Below are positions 32,959 through 42,184 of a stretch of 64,000 bases of DNA, one piece after another. The DNA lies in the NCBI RefSeq assembly GCF_030127105.1, contig NZ_CP126161.1, positions 2,046,001-2,110,000 on the forward strand. The letters are read 5' to 3'. The stretch is from Haloarcula pelagica. Lineage in GTDB: Archaea > Halobacteriota > Halobacteria > Halobacteriales > Haloarculaceae. The position numbers and the translations under genes are program-made. The number at the start of each line of letters is the position of its first letter. Position 1 is the stretch's first letter. The notes under the pieces were generated by a model. It searched no databases. It saw only the letters and a list, made by a program, of their open reading frames with translations, and was not told the origin of the DNA.

Positions 32959-35526
32959 ATGCCATCGAACGACCCGCGAGTCGAGCCGACGACCCACTGG
33001 ACCGTCGGCGAGAAGTACGGCTTCGGGACGGTCTGTGACCACGAGTCGACCGATCCCTCCCGCGTCTGGTACACCCTGACCGAAGGCGCTGTCACCGAGG
33101 TCCGGTTCCCTCGGATCGACGTGATGAACGTCCGGACGGTGGATTTCCTGGTCACCGACGGCGACGGCTACGCCGTTCGGACCTTCCGCGAGCGACGCGA
33201 CAGGGAGGCAGCCGTCGACCGGACGACGACAGCAGCGAGCGACGATGCGCTGCTCTTTCGACAGACCGCTGAGCCGACCGACGACCGCGACTGGGAACTG
33301 ACCGTCGACCACGTCGCCCACCCCGAGGCGGACGCGCTCGTCGTGGACATCGAGTTCGAGGGCGACGGCTACGACTGCTACGTCGTCGTCGACCCGGTGC
33401 TGTCCTGTCACGCGAACCACGACATCGCGCGAGCGACCGGCGACGGACTCCTGGCCCGCCACGAACCGCCAGCGGCGTCGTCGGCGTTCGAGAGTGACGA
33501 CGGCGACGGCGTCAACGTCGGTCTCGACATCGCCCGGGAGGGTCCGGCGACGAACGCCGAGGCCGATGTCGAGACCACCGTCCTCGAACGGTCGACCGCC
33601 GAGGACGGCCGCCAGTACAGCCTGGTCGCCCACCACGACGAGGGCGAACCAGAGCGGGTGTTCCGCGACGACGACGGCCGCCCGATCGACGTGGGACTGG
33701 GCGTCGCCAGCGCCGACGGCTTCGACTGGACGACGGTCGACCACCGCGAGGGCAGCGTCGAGACGGCGCTGCTGGGCGAGGGCGACGCGAGCCAGCGCCG
33801 CGAGCGGGCCGCGGGCAACGTCGTCATGGCCGGCCGGCTGGCGAGCGGCGACGCGACGGTCGCGCTCGGCTTCGCCGAGGGCGCCGACGACGAGGCGGCC
33901 CTGGCGACCGCCCAGCGCGCACTGGAGACACCGGTCGAGGACATCCGGACGGCCTACGTCGACTCCTGGCGGTCGTATCTCGACGGAGTGGCCGTCCCCG
34001 ACAGTGTCGCCGACGACGACGACCTGCTGGCCCAGTACCGGACGGCGGTGATGGTGATGAAAGCCGCCGACTCCAAACGCTACCCCGGCGCCGGTATCGC
34101 GAGCCCGTCGGTGCCGTGGGGGGACGCCGTCGAAGCCAACGAGCCGGCCGACTACGGCTACAACTACGTCTGGGGGCGTGACCTCTATCACACCTTCACG
34201 GGGTTCGAGGCCGTCGGTGACATCGAGAGCGCCATCGACGCCACCGAGTACATCTACGCTCGCCAGCAGCGCGCGGACGGCTTCCTCCCGCAGAACACCT
34301 TCCTCGACGGCCGGACCCGCTGGGGCGGCGAGCAGCTAGACGAGATCGCCGTCCCGCAGGTGATGGCCCAGCAACTCTGGGAGCGCCACGACTACGGGTT
34401 CGAGGAAGCCGGCTACGACTACGAGCACGTCCGGCGCTCCTCGGCGTACATCGTCCACAACGGCCCGGACAGCCAGCAGGAGCGCTGGGAGGAAGAAGCC
34501 GGCTACTCCCCGTCGACGACGGCGGCACAGATCGCTGGACTCGTCTGTGCGGCGGATCTCGCACTGGCGGCCGGCGAGCGCGCCGACGCGATCACGTATC
34601 TCGGGGTCGCGGACCACTGGGCCGATCGACTCGAAGACTGGCACGCGACCGAGACTGGCACCGACCGGCACGAGCACACGCCGTACTACGTCCGCGTGAC
34701 CGACGAGGCCAACCCCGACGACGGGGAACTCCGGACCCACACGAACGGCGGTGGGACCCTCGACGAGCGGGACATCATCGACGGCGGCTTCCTCGAACTC
34801 GTCCGGCTGGGCATCCGACCGGCAGACGACGAGACGATCCGCAACAGCGTCGCCGAGTACGACGACGACATCATGGTCGAGACGCCCCACGGGCCGGCGT
34901 GGTACCGGTACACCGGCGACGGCTACGGCGAGAAGCCCTTCCGGGCGGGCGCCCCCTGGCAGCCCGACATGACCGGACGAGGGCGGCTGTGGGCGTTCCT
35001 CTCGGGCGAACGCGGGGAGTACGAACTCCGCCGCGACGACCCGACCTTCGAGCCGACCGCCCTCCTTGAGACGATGGCCGGCTTCGGCAACGACGGCCGG
35101 ATGCTCCCCGAGCAGGTGTGGGACCACGACGAGGGCAACGCCTTCGACTGGGCGTTCGGCGAGGGGACCTCCAGCGCGACGCCGCTGTCGTGGACCAACG
35201 CCCAGTTCGTCCGGCTGGCCTGGAGTATCGACGCCGGCGAACCGGTCGAGACGCCCGCCGTCGTCGCCGACCGGTATCTCGACGGCGACCGACCCGTCGG
35301 TCCCGACCTCGACGTGACCATCGAGCGGACCGGGGAGACGGTCACAGTCACCGGCGAGAGCGACGGCGAGGACGTGGTCGTCACGACCGAACACGAGACG
35401 GTCCACGTCGAGGGCGGCGGCCTCGACCTGACCGTCGCGGCGCCGGCAGACAGCCGCGTCACCGTCGTCGCCGCGACGGGCAACCTTCCCGACGTGGCGA
35501 CGACGACCCGGCAAGAGTCGGTCTGA
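32959..35526 (+). CDS. GH15 glucoamylase/glucodextranase-like enzyme, cytoplasmic
   Basis: An 855-residue GH15 protein without signal peptide. The N-terminal glucodextranase-type beta domain (about residues 10-330, with EGAVTEVRFPRIDVMNVRT) is followed by the catalytic (alpha/alpha)6 barrel. The candidate acid is in ERWEEEAGYSPSTTAA and the base in LPEQVWDHDEGN, and substrate-site segments include YNYVWGRDLYHTF. It probably releases glucose from imported maltodextrins. It is closely related to the exported enzyme at 42185-44740. A TATA-like CATTAAGG lies about 27 bases before the ATG, divergent from the TrmB-type gene. Confidence 0.92.
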   Translation: MPSNDPRVEPTTHWTVGEKYGFGTVCDHESTDPSRVWYTLTEGAVTEVRFPRIDVMNVRTVDFLVTDGDGYAVRTFRERRDREAAVDRTTTAASDDALLFRQTAEPTDDRDWELTVDHVAHPEADALVVDIEFEGDGYDCYVVVDPVLSCHANHDIARATGDGLLARHEPPAASSAFESDDGDGVNVGLDIAREGPATNAEADVETTVLERSTAEDGRQYSLVAHHDEGEPERVFRDDDGRPIDVGLGVASADGFDWTTVDHREGSVETALLGEGDASQRRERAAGNVVMAGRLASGDATVALGFAEGADDEAALATAQRALETPVEDIRTAYVDSWRSYLDGVAVPDSVADDDDLLAQYRTAVMVMKAADSKRYPGAGIASPSVPWGDAVEANEPADYGYNYVWGRDLYHTFTGFEAVGDIESAIDATEYIYARQQRADGFLPQNTFLDGRTRWGGEQLDEIAVPQVMAQQLWERHDYGFEEAGYDYEHVRRSSAYIVHNGPDSQQERWEEEAGYSPSTTAAQIAGLVCAADLALAAGERADAITYLGVADHWADRLEDWHATETGTDRHEHTPYYVRVTDEANPDDGELRTHTNGGGTLDERDIIDGGFLELVRLGIRPADDETIRNSVAEYDDDIMVETPHGPAWYRYTGDGYGEKPFRAGAPWQPDMTGRGRLWAFLSGERGEYELRRDDPTFEPTALLETMAGFGNDGRMLPEQVWDHDEGNAFDWAFGEGTSSATPLSWTNAQFVRLAWSIDAGEPVETPAVVADRYLDGDRPVGPDLDVTIERTGETVTVTGESDGEDVVVTTEHETVHVEGGGLDLTVAAPADSRVTVVAATGNLPDVATTTRQESV

Positions 35527-35600
35527 GAAGTCCCGCAGATTCGAACTACGAAAAAGTATTACACCATCATTTATGGTGGCGGACGTGATGAACAGTGACA

Positions 35601-37625
35601 ATGACGCTCCGGACATCGTTGAACGACTTCAAACGGAACCGGGACCACGACCGGCACTTCCCGGGCGAGTTGCGTTCTACCGACGGGATGTTCTCGGGCT
35701 TCGACGACCGGCTCGTCCACGTCGACGCCGACGGGTCGCTGCGTGATTACTCGTATCCGCTCTGTGGCCTCTCCGGGATCGACCAGTCCCGTTTCGGCGT
35801 CGAGACCGACGAGACGACGTGGTTCGACGCCGACGCGGAGCAGCGCTACCGCGGGGCGACCGGCGTCGTCGAGACCGTCCACGAGCGGTCGGGCTGGTCG
35901 GTCGTCCAGTCCGACTGCACCATCGGCTGTGCACACGTCACACGGTTCGAACTCCGCGGGGACGCCCCGGCGGACCCGACGCTACAGGCGTTCGTCGGCT
36001 TCGCTCCAGACGGCCGTGAGGGTCGGACGAGCCTGCTCGTCCACGACGACGCCGTCGAGGCGTACCACCGCGACGAACACGACTACCTCGGCGTCTCGAC
36101 CGGCATCGAGACCGTCCACGGACAGATCCCCGAGCGGTTCGACGAACTGGTCGCGGACGGCCCGGTCGAGTTCCCCAGGGAGACGACACAGGAACGCTAC
36201 GAGGACGCGGTCCTGACCGGCGGTGCCGTCGTGAGTGCCTCCTTCGAGGACGGCGCCGTCACGCTCGTGACGCTGCTGACCGACATCGACGAGACGGACC
36301 GGGCCGACGCCCTCTCCGAGGTGGCCGACCTCGCCGCCACACACGACAGCGTCGACACGCTCGCCCGGGCGAGCGACGAGCGCCGATCCTGGTCGGTCCC
36401 CGAGTCGACGCCCTCCCGGGAGACAGTCGTCGACGATCTGCGGGTCGTCTCCCTGCTGTCGGCGGACAACGGCGCCCGCATGGCCGGGCCGGACTTCGAT
36501 CCGTTCTTCGTCACCTCCGGCGGCTACGGCTACACCTGGTTCCGTGACGACGCCGAGATCGCCGGCTTCCTGCTCGGGGGCGATCAGTACCTCGGTCTCG
36601 GGCTGGCCGACTGGCACGAGCGCTCGGCCGCCTTCTACTGTCGGACCCAACTCCCCGACGGGAGCTGGCCCCACCGCGTCTGGCCCGGTGACGAGACGCT
36701 GGCGCCGGGCTGGGCCAACGCCCGCATCGAGAGCGGCGACGATACCGACTACCAGGCCGACCAGACCGGCAGCGTGCTGGGCTTTCTCGCGACCTATCTC
36801 CGGACCGGCTCTCCCGACGACCCCGACCGGATCGAGTCGGCGATCGAACGGGGAGTCGAGAGCCTCGACGACACGCTCCTCGATGACGGCCTCCCGATCG
36901 ACTGCCAGAACGCCTGGGAGAACATGCAGGGCCGCTTTACGCACACCGCCGCGACCTTCCTCCACGCCTACGCCGCCGTCGCACGCGCACCGGTCGACGA
37001 GGCGCTGCGGGACCACGCCCGCCAGCAGGCCCGCGCCGTCCACGACGGCCTCGATCGGCTCTGGACCGGCGACTCCTACGCGCTCCGGAGTCGGGACGGC
37101 GAACTCGACGAGCGGCTCGACTCCGGCACGCTCGCGCTGGCCGGGGCCGTCCGGGAGTACGGCGAGGTGGTCGAACTCCCCCAGGCGACGCTCGACCGCC
37201 TCGACACCCACATCCGAGCGACGCTCGACGGCCTGGAACGCGAGACCGACGCGATCCGCGGGCTCGTCCGCTTCGAGGGCGACGAGTGGCGACAGAACGG
37301 CCAGGCCGACGAGAAGGTCTGGACGGTCTCGACGGCCTGGGGGGCCAACGCGGCGGCACAGCTCGGCTCGCTGCTTTCCGACCACGGCGAGGGCGTCCGC
37401 GCGGCGACCGCCTACGCCCGCTCGCGTGACCTGCTGGGCGAACTCCTCCCAGGCGGGTCGCTCGTCCAGCCGAACGGCTACCTCTCCGAGCAGTTGTACG
37501 ACGACGGGACACCGGACTGTGCGACCCCGCTGGGGTGGCCCCACGCGCTGCGGCTGGCGACGGTCGCACACCTCGACGCGACCGGCGAGCTACGGACAGA
37601 AGAGGCGGCCGGGCCGGCTGAGTAG
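35601..37625 (+). CDS. GH15 glucan 1,4-alpha-glucosidase-like enzyme, second type
   Basis: A 674-residue GH15 protein from a branch distinct from the other two in this locus. A beta-rich N-terminal domain (about 1-260) carries SYPLCGLSGID-like sequence; the barrel has GYGYTWFRDDAEIAGF, candidate acid in NAWENMQGRFTHTAAT and base in NGYLSEQLYDDGTPDCATPL. There is no signal peptide, so it acts in the cytoplasm, perhaps on short oligosaccharides or trehalose-like substrates. The ATG at 35601 has a TATA box CATTTATGG about 29 bases upstream; GTG at 35595 is also in frame. Confidence 0.9.
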   Translation: MTLRTSLNDFKRNRDHDRHFPGELRSTDGMFSGFDDRLVHVDADGSLRDYSYPLCGLSGIDQSRFGVETDETTWFDADAEQRYRGATGVVETVHERSGWSVVQSDCTIGCAHVTRFELRGDAPADPTLQAFVGFAPDGREGRTSLLVHDDAVEAYHRDEHDYLGVSTGIETVHGQIPERFDELVADGPVEFPRETTQERYEDAVLTGGAVVSASFEDGAVTLVTLLTDIDETDRADALSEVADLAATHDSVDTLARASDERRSWSVPESTPSRETVVDDLRVVSLLSADNGARMAGPDFDPFFVTSGGYGYTWFRDDAEIAGFLLGGDQYLGLGLADWHERSAAFYCRTQLPDGSWPHRVWPGDETLAPGWANARIESGDDTDYQADQTGSVLGFLATYLRTGSPDDPDRIESAIERGVESLDDTLLDDGLPIDCQNAWENMQGRFTHTAATFLHAYAAVARAPVDEALRDHARQQARAVHDGLDRLWTGDSYALRSRDGELDERLDSGTLALAGAVREYGEVVELPQATLDRLDTHIRATLDGLERETDAIRGLVRFEGDEWRQNGQADEKVWTVSTAWGANAAAQLGSLLSDHGEGVRAATAYARSRDLLGELLPGGSLVQPNGYLSEQLYDDGTPDCATPLGWPHALRLATVAHLDATGELRTEEAAGPAE

Positions 37626-37658
37626 GCGCCCGTCGAACAGAGACAGCAGTGGCCGCGC

Positions 37659-38726
37659 TCAGTCTCCGTCGGTCCCGCCGGAGGCGATACTCCCCATCTC
37701 GGGCGTCTCGCGCTCGCCACGGGCGGACTGTACTTTCCCCAGTGCGACGGCACAGACGTAGATCCCCACGGCGATGAGGACGATGACCCCGCCGGCCGTG
37801 ACGCCGCCGTAGTAGGCGGCCCCGATCCCCAGCAAGACGGCCAGTTCCGCGAGGACGACCGAGACCACGAGCGACTCGGAGAAGCTCCGGGACACCTGCG
37901 TCGCGCCCGCGACCGGCACGACGAGCATCGCCGCGACCAGGATGACGCCCATAATCTGCATCGCGCCGACGACGACCATCGCCGTCAGCATCACCATCAC
38001 GCGGTTGTACCAGTTGACCGAGATCCCCGAGACGGCGGCCGCGGTCTCGTCGAAGGTCACGTACAGGAGCTGGTTGCGCGTCAGCGCGACTGTCCCGACG
38101 ATGACGGCGAAAAGTACCAGGAGGATGGCCGCGCTCTGTGGCGACACCGTCGAGAGGTTCCCGAAGAGGAACTGGTTGACGCCGACCGCGAGCCCGCCCG
38201 CGTTGAGGCTGATCAGCGTCGTCCCCAGAGCGAATCCGGTCGACAGGACGATGGCCATCGAGACATCGTTGTACGCGTCGGTGACCTCGGAGATGAGTTC
38301 GATGAACAAGGCGGCGATCATCGCGACGACGACGGCGGTGAGATACGGCGACACCCCAAGGTCGATGACGGCGTTCAGGAACAGCCCGACGGCCACCCCG
38401 GCGAACCCGGTGTGGGCCAGCGCGTCCCCGATGAGCGCGAGCTGTCGGTGGACGAGGAAGGTCCCGATCAGCGGGGCCATCACGCCGACACAGAGGCCGA
38501 CGAGTATCGCCCGGTGCATGAACCGATATCGCGGGTTCAGCATCTCCAGGCCGGTCAGGTAGTACGCCCAGTCCATCAGCCAGTACCACTGTTCGAGGAC
38601 CCACAGGAGGACGCCGAAGAGCAGGTCGCCGACCGCACCCAGCCCGGCCTGCAACGGCAGGGCGAGCGACGGATCGACGGCGGCGAGGACGCCCGCGACG
38701 AACGTGGCCACGAGGTCCGCGCTCAC
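37659..38726 (-). CDS. Metal ABC transporter permease, ZnuB/MntB type
   Basis: A 355-residue integral membrane protein with about nine segments, of the ABC-3 family that imports zinc or manganese. Typical segments are ILVGLCVGVMAPLIGTFLVHRQLALIGDALAHTGFAG (quoted in part: LVHRQLALIGDALAHTGFAG) and LVVPVAGATQVSRSF. Compared with most family members it has about 60 extra residues at the N terminus, containing two aromatic-rich hydrophobic stretches. It overlaps the ATPase gene by four bases and is the last gene of the znuA-znuC-znuB-like operon. Confidence 0.92.
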   Translation of the reverse strand: MSADLVATFVAGVLAAVDPSLALPLQAGLGAVGDLLFGVLLWVLEQWYWLMDWAYYLTGLEMLNPRYRFMHRAILVGLCVGVMAPLIGTFLVHRQLALIGDALAHTGFAGVAVGLFLNAVIDLGVSPYLTAVVVAMIAALFIELISEVTDAYNDVSMAIVLSTGFALGTTLISLNAGGLAVGVNQFLFGNLSTVSPQSAAILLVLFAVIVGTVALTRNQLLYVTFDETAAAVSGISVNWYNRVMVMLTAMVVVGAMQIMGVILVAAMLVVPVAGATQVSRSFSESLVVSVVLAELAVLLGIGAAYYGGVTAGGVIVLIAVGIYVCAVALGKVQSARGERETPEMGSIASGGTDGD

Positions 38727-39520
38727 TCTTGGACCCCCGTGAGCACCCGCGCCTCCGTGCCGAACGCCCGGGCCAGCGCGTCGCTGTCGACGAACTCGTC
38801 GGTCGGCCCGTCGAAGTAGACGGTGCGGTTCAGACAGACGACCCGGTCGGCGTGTTCGACGACCGCCCCGAGGTCGTGCTCGATGAGGAGGACGGTGATC
38901 CCTTCGGCGTTGAGCGTCGCCAGGAGGTCGTAGAAGGCGTCGACCGACTCGGCGTCGACGCCCACGGTCGGCTCGTCCAGCACGAGGAGGTCGGCTTCGC
39001 TCGCCAGCGCCCGGGCGATGAACGCGCGCTGGCGCTGGCCGCCCGAGAGCTGCGTGATCCGTCGGTCGGCGAACGACTCCATCCCGACGGTCCTGAGCGC
39101 GTCACCGACGAGCCGCCAGTCCGCTTCGGAGAGGCGACCGAAGCCGACGTGGGGGAACCGACCCATCTTCACGACCTCGCGGACGGTGATGGGCATCTCC
39201 TTCGCGGCGCTTGCGTGCTGTGCGACGTAGCCGAGCCGCTCGCCGTCGTCGAACTGGTCGGCGCGCTCGCCGAACAGACGAGCAGTCCCCGAATCGGGGC
39301 GTCGAAGTCCCAGTACCAACTGCAACAGCGTCGACTTCCCCGAGCCGTTCGGTCCCACGACGGCGACGTACTCGCCCGACTCGATCGTCAGCGAGATGTC
39401 TTCGACGACCGGCGTGGCCGTGTAGCCGAAGGTGACCGCCGAGAGGTCGACGACCGGTTCGGTCACCCCCTCTCGCTCGTGTGTGCCGGCTCCGTGATCG
39501 GGCCGTTCTCGCGTCGTCAT
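38723..39520 (-). CDS. Metal ABC transporter ATP-binding protein, ZnuC type
   Basis: A 265-residue ABC ATPase: Walker A GPNGSGKSTL (about residues 56-65), Q loop YVAQHAS, signature LSGGQRQR, Walker B LLVLDEPTVGVD and the switch His in LLIEHDLG. It energises the permease at 37659. The start MTTRERPDHG at 39520 is set by its overlap with the binding-protein stop at 39517; the frame upstream is the reverse frame of znuA. Specificity for Zn or Mn is not certain. Confidence 0.94.
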   Translation of the reverse strand: MTTRERPDHGAGTHEREGVTEPVVDLSAVTFGYTATPVVEDISLTIESGEYVAVVGPNGSGKSTLLQLVLGLRRPDSGTARLFGERADQFDDGERLGYVAQHASAAKEMPITVREVVKMGRFPHVGFGRLSEADWRLVGDALRTVGMESFADRRITQLSGGQRQRAFIARALASEADLLVLDEPTVGVDAESVDAFYDLLATLNAEGITVLLIEHDLGAVVEHADRVVCLNRTVYFDGPTDEFVDSDALARAFGTEARVLTGVQE

Positions 39521-40599
39521 ACCGGTTCGAAGTTCCGCCACTGTTCGAGCCACGCCGCCGACGGGGCCGCCTCCTCGGGCGTCTTGTTGCCCAGTACGAT
39601 CTCGAAGGTCGGCCTGTTGATGTTGTCGGCGATCTCCTCGTACCCCCAGTTCTGTTCGACCCACTCCTCGCGGACACCGGCGTACGGCGTCGCCGGGAAG
39701 TACGCCTCGACACCCGTCTCGCGGACGAGTTGCTGGGCCGGGCGCTGGGACTCGAAGACCCCGTTGGCGATGTACCGGATGTCGTTCTCGCGGATGACCC
39801 GCGCGGCCTCGCGGATGTCGGCGGGTTTGACATCGCCGCTCGCGGCGAGACTCGTCACCAGCGGTCGCATCCGCACGCCGTAGCGCACCCCGATGTACTG
39901 GAAGGCGTTGTGTGCGGCCAACTGGACCACGTCGCGTTCGGCCTGTTCGAAGACGGCCTCGTAGTCCGAATCGATCCGGTCGAGTACCTCGGCGTTGTAG
40001 CGCTCGGCGTTCTCACGGAACGTGTCGGCGTGTTCGGGGACCACGTCGGCGAACCCCTCGGCGATGTTGCCGACGGACTGTTTCGCGCGTCGGGGGTCGA
40101 GCCAGAAGTGTGGGTCCTTCCCGCGCTGGGCGCCGACGCCCTCTTCCTCGCGGTCGAGAGAGGCCGCCAGGTCCACCAGTTCGATCCCCTCGCGGGCGTT
40201 GATCAACGCCGTGTCCACGTCGTCGGCTTCGATCGTCTCGATCGCTCGGTCGGCCCAGGGCTGGAAGTCCGTACCGACGTGGACGAACGCGTCGGCCTCG
40301 ATGATGCGCTGTGTGATACTGGCGTTTGGCTCCCAGCCGTGGCCGTGTAACCCCGTCGGGACGAGGTTCTCTACGGTCAGTGGTGTCCCCTCGGCGATCT
40401 GCCTGCCGAAGTCGAAGAAACTGAAGAACGAGGCCACGGCGACTGGCTCGCCGCCCCCGTCGTCGCTGTCACCGCCGGTCTGTGCCGGCGCGTCCGGCAG
40501 TGCTGTACACCCGGCCAGTCCCATCAGCGCCGCCGCACCGCCGGCGCGCAGTGCGTCGCGTCTCGTCACCGCTCTGTCGGAATCCGTACTACGTGACAT
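39517..40599 (-). CDS. Metal ABC transporter substrate-binding lipoprotein, ZnuA type
   Basis: A 360-residue Tat-exported lipoprotein: VTRRDALRAGGAAALMGLAGC has the twin Arg and lipobox (Cys at about residue 31). Metal-ligand His residues appear in PTGLHGHGWEP, KDPHFWLDP and LAAHNAFQY, as in cluster A-I zinc/manganese binding proteins. It is the first gene of the importer operon. The 280-base upstream region contains the inverted repeat TTAG-N6-CTAA at 40622, of the type bound by DtxR/SirR metal regulators. The His-rich loop of classical ZnuA is absent. Confidence 0.93.
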   Translation of the reverse strand: MSRSTDSDRAVTRRDALRAGGAAALMGLAGCTALPDAPAQTGGDSDDGGGEPVAVASFFSFFDFGRQIAEGTPLTVENLVPTGLHGHGWEPNASITQRIIEADAFVHVGTDFQPWADRAIETIEADDVDTALINAREGIELVDLAASLDREEEGVGAQRGKDPHFWLDPRRAKQSVGNIAEGFADVVPEHADTFRENAERYNAEVLDRIDSDYEAVFEQAERDVVQLAAHNAFQYIGVRYGVRMRPLVTSLAASGDVKPADIREAARVIRENDIRYIANGVFESQRPAQQLVRETGVEAYFPATPYAGVREEWVEQNWGYEEIADNINRPTFEIVLGNKTPEEAAPSAAWLEQWRNFEPV

Positions 40600-40881
40600 A
40601 GTTGGAAAGTAACGCTATGAATTAGCTCCGTCTAAACTTTCTTTTACCGTAGCCACACATATACATTTCGAGTCAGGGAATACTATCGGGGAACCGGCTG
40701 CCGGGGGACTACAGGGGTTCCATACAGTCGCCGGCCGAAGACGGAGGGGGTCTCATCTCACTGGACTGTTCGCACGCCGATCGCTGCGCTGTCCGATGGT
40801 CTGCGTGTGAGTCAGGAGTGAGCGGAAAACCGGGAGCCACGAAAAATGGTCGGCGCCGGTTCGCGGGTTAGCGGGACTGGA
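40600..40881. other. Intergenic region with znu promoter
   Basis: About 282 bases between the znuA-like start and the stop of the MalK-like gene. The first 90 bases are AT-rich and hold the metal-repressor-like inverted repeat (40622-40635) and the 12-mer ATACATTTCGAG (40661-40672), which also occurs upstream of the GH15 gene at 32913-32924. The remaining 190 bases show no gene or repeat that I can recognise. Confidence 0.5.
40622..40635. promoter_or_regulatory. TTAG-N6-CTAA inverted repeat, candidate DtxR/SirR-type operator
   Basis: TTAGCTCCGTCTAA lies 23-36 bases upstream of the znuA-like start codon (40599), i.e. at the TATA/BRE position. DtxR-family metalloregulators bind TTAGG...CCTAA-type repeats, so metal-dependent repression of this importer is plausible. 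The core has only four-base arms; the assignment is tentative. Confidence 0.4.
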
Positions 40882-42045
40882 TCACTTCGCCGGAACGGGC
40901 TCTTCCTCGACAGCGGTGACCGCCTCGCCGGTCTCGTCGTCGAAGAGGTGGACCGACGACTCCTCGAAGGAGACGTGGATCGTGTCGCCGACCTCGGGTT
41001 CGATGTCGGCGGCGACCCGCGCGATGAAGTCCGGTGCGTCCTCGGTGTCGAACTCCCGGGAGTCGGTCCCCAGATCGAGGTACAGGTAGTTGTCGCTCCC
41101 GACGGGTTCGACGACATCGACGACCGCCGGCACGGCCGACTGGGCACCCTCGTTGCCCACCGAGACGTGTTCCGGGCGGATACCCAGGACGTACGTCCCG
41201 CCGCCGATGTCGCCGAAGGCGTCGGCCCGCCCGCTGGTCAGGTCGTAGGTGAACGCGCCGTCGGCCCCGGTCAGCCGGACGCCGCCGTCGAGCGGTTCGG
41301 CGGCCACGTCGACGAAGTTCATCGACGGGGAGCCGACGAACCCGCCGACGAACTGGTTGGCGGGGTTGTTGTAGACGTGTGTCGGGGCGCCGGTCTGCTG
41401 GAGTTTCCCGTCGTTGAGGATGACGATGCGGTCGCCCATCGTCATCGCCTCCTCCTGGTCGTGGGTGACGTAGACGGCCGTGATCCCCAGTTCCTCCTGG
41501 AGGCGCTGGATCTCGGTCCGCATCGTCGTCCGCAGTTTCGCGTCGAGGTTACTGAGTGGCTCGTCGAACAGGAACACTTCGGGTTCGCGCACGATGGCAC
41601 GGCCCAGGGCGACGCGCTGTTTCTGCCCGCCGGAGAGTTCGTCGGGCGTGTCGTCCAGCAGGTCCTCGATGCCCATCATCTCGGCGGCCTCGTAGACGCG
41701 CTTCTCGCGTTCCTCGGCGGACATGTCCGTGCTCATCCGCAGGCCGAACGCCATGTTCTGCTCGATGGTCTTGTGTGGATACAGCGCGTAGTTCTGGAAC
41801 ACCATCGCCACGTCCCGGTGGCGCGCGTGCACATCGGTGATATCGGTGCCGCCGAGGCGGATCTGTCCACCCGAGGGCCGTTCGAGCCCGGCGATCATCC
41901 GCAGTGTTGTCGACTTCCCGCAACCCGACGGCCCGACGACGGTGACGAACTCCCCGTCGTCGATCGAGAGGTCCAGGTCGTTGACAGCCACGATGGACCC
42001 GCCGTCGAACTCCTTCCGAAGCGTTTCAAGTTCCAGACTCGCCAT
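40882..42045 (-). CDS. Carbohydrate ABC transporter ATPase, MalK/UgpC type
   Basis: A 387-residue ABC ATPase: Walker A GPSGCGKST (about residues 40-48), Q loop MVFQNYALYPHKT, signature ELSGGQKQRVA, Walker B VFLFDEPLSNLDAK and switch His VTHDQEEAM. A C-terminal TOBE-type domain (about 235-387, GIRPEHVSV) is typical of sugar importers. It is most likely the energiser of the importer at 48210-51574, as there is no other sugar ATPase here. ATG at 42045 with TATA box ATAAAT (42072-42077, minus strand) about 29 bases upstream. The GH15 gene at 42185 is divergent. Confidence 0.92.
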   Translation of the reverse strand: MASLELETLRKEFDGGSIVAVNDLDLSIDDGEFVTVVGPSGCGKSTTLRMIAGLERPSGGQIRLGGTDITDVHARHRDVAMVFQNYALYPHKTIEQNMAFGLRMSTDMSAEEREKRVYEAAEMMGIEDLLDDTPDELSGGQKQRVALGRAIVREPEVFLFDEPLSNLDAKLRTTMRTEIQRLQEELGITAVYVTHDQEEAMTMGDRIVILNDGKLQQTGAPTHVYNNPANQFVGGFVGSPSMNFVDVAAEPLDGGVRLTGADGAFTYDLTSGRADAFGDIGGGTYVLGIRPEHVSVGNEGAQSAVPAVVDVVEPVGSDNYLYLDLGTDSREFDTEDAPDFIARVAADIEPEVGDTIHVSFEESSVHLFDDETGEAVTAVEEEPVPAK

Positions 42046-42184
42046 TACCACCGTTGTACATTTCCTGCATGATAAATGTTCCCCAAGATCTCCAATTTGC
42101 GAGGGGAAATTTCGTAGTATATTTACCGGACGATCCCGGCCGGTCGACAGTGATTCACGGCCGGGGGCCAAACGGGGCGAGCAG

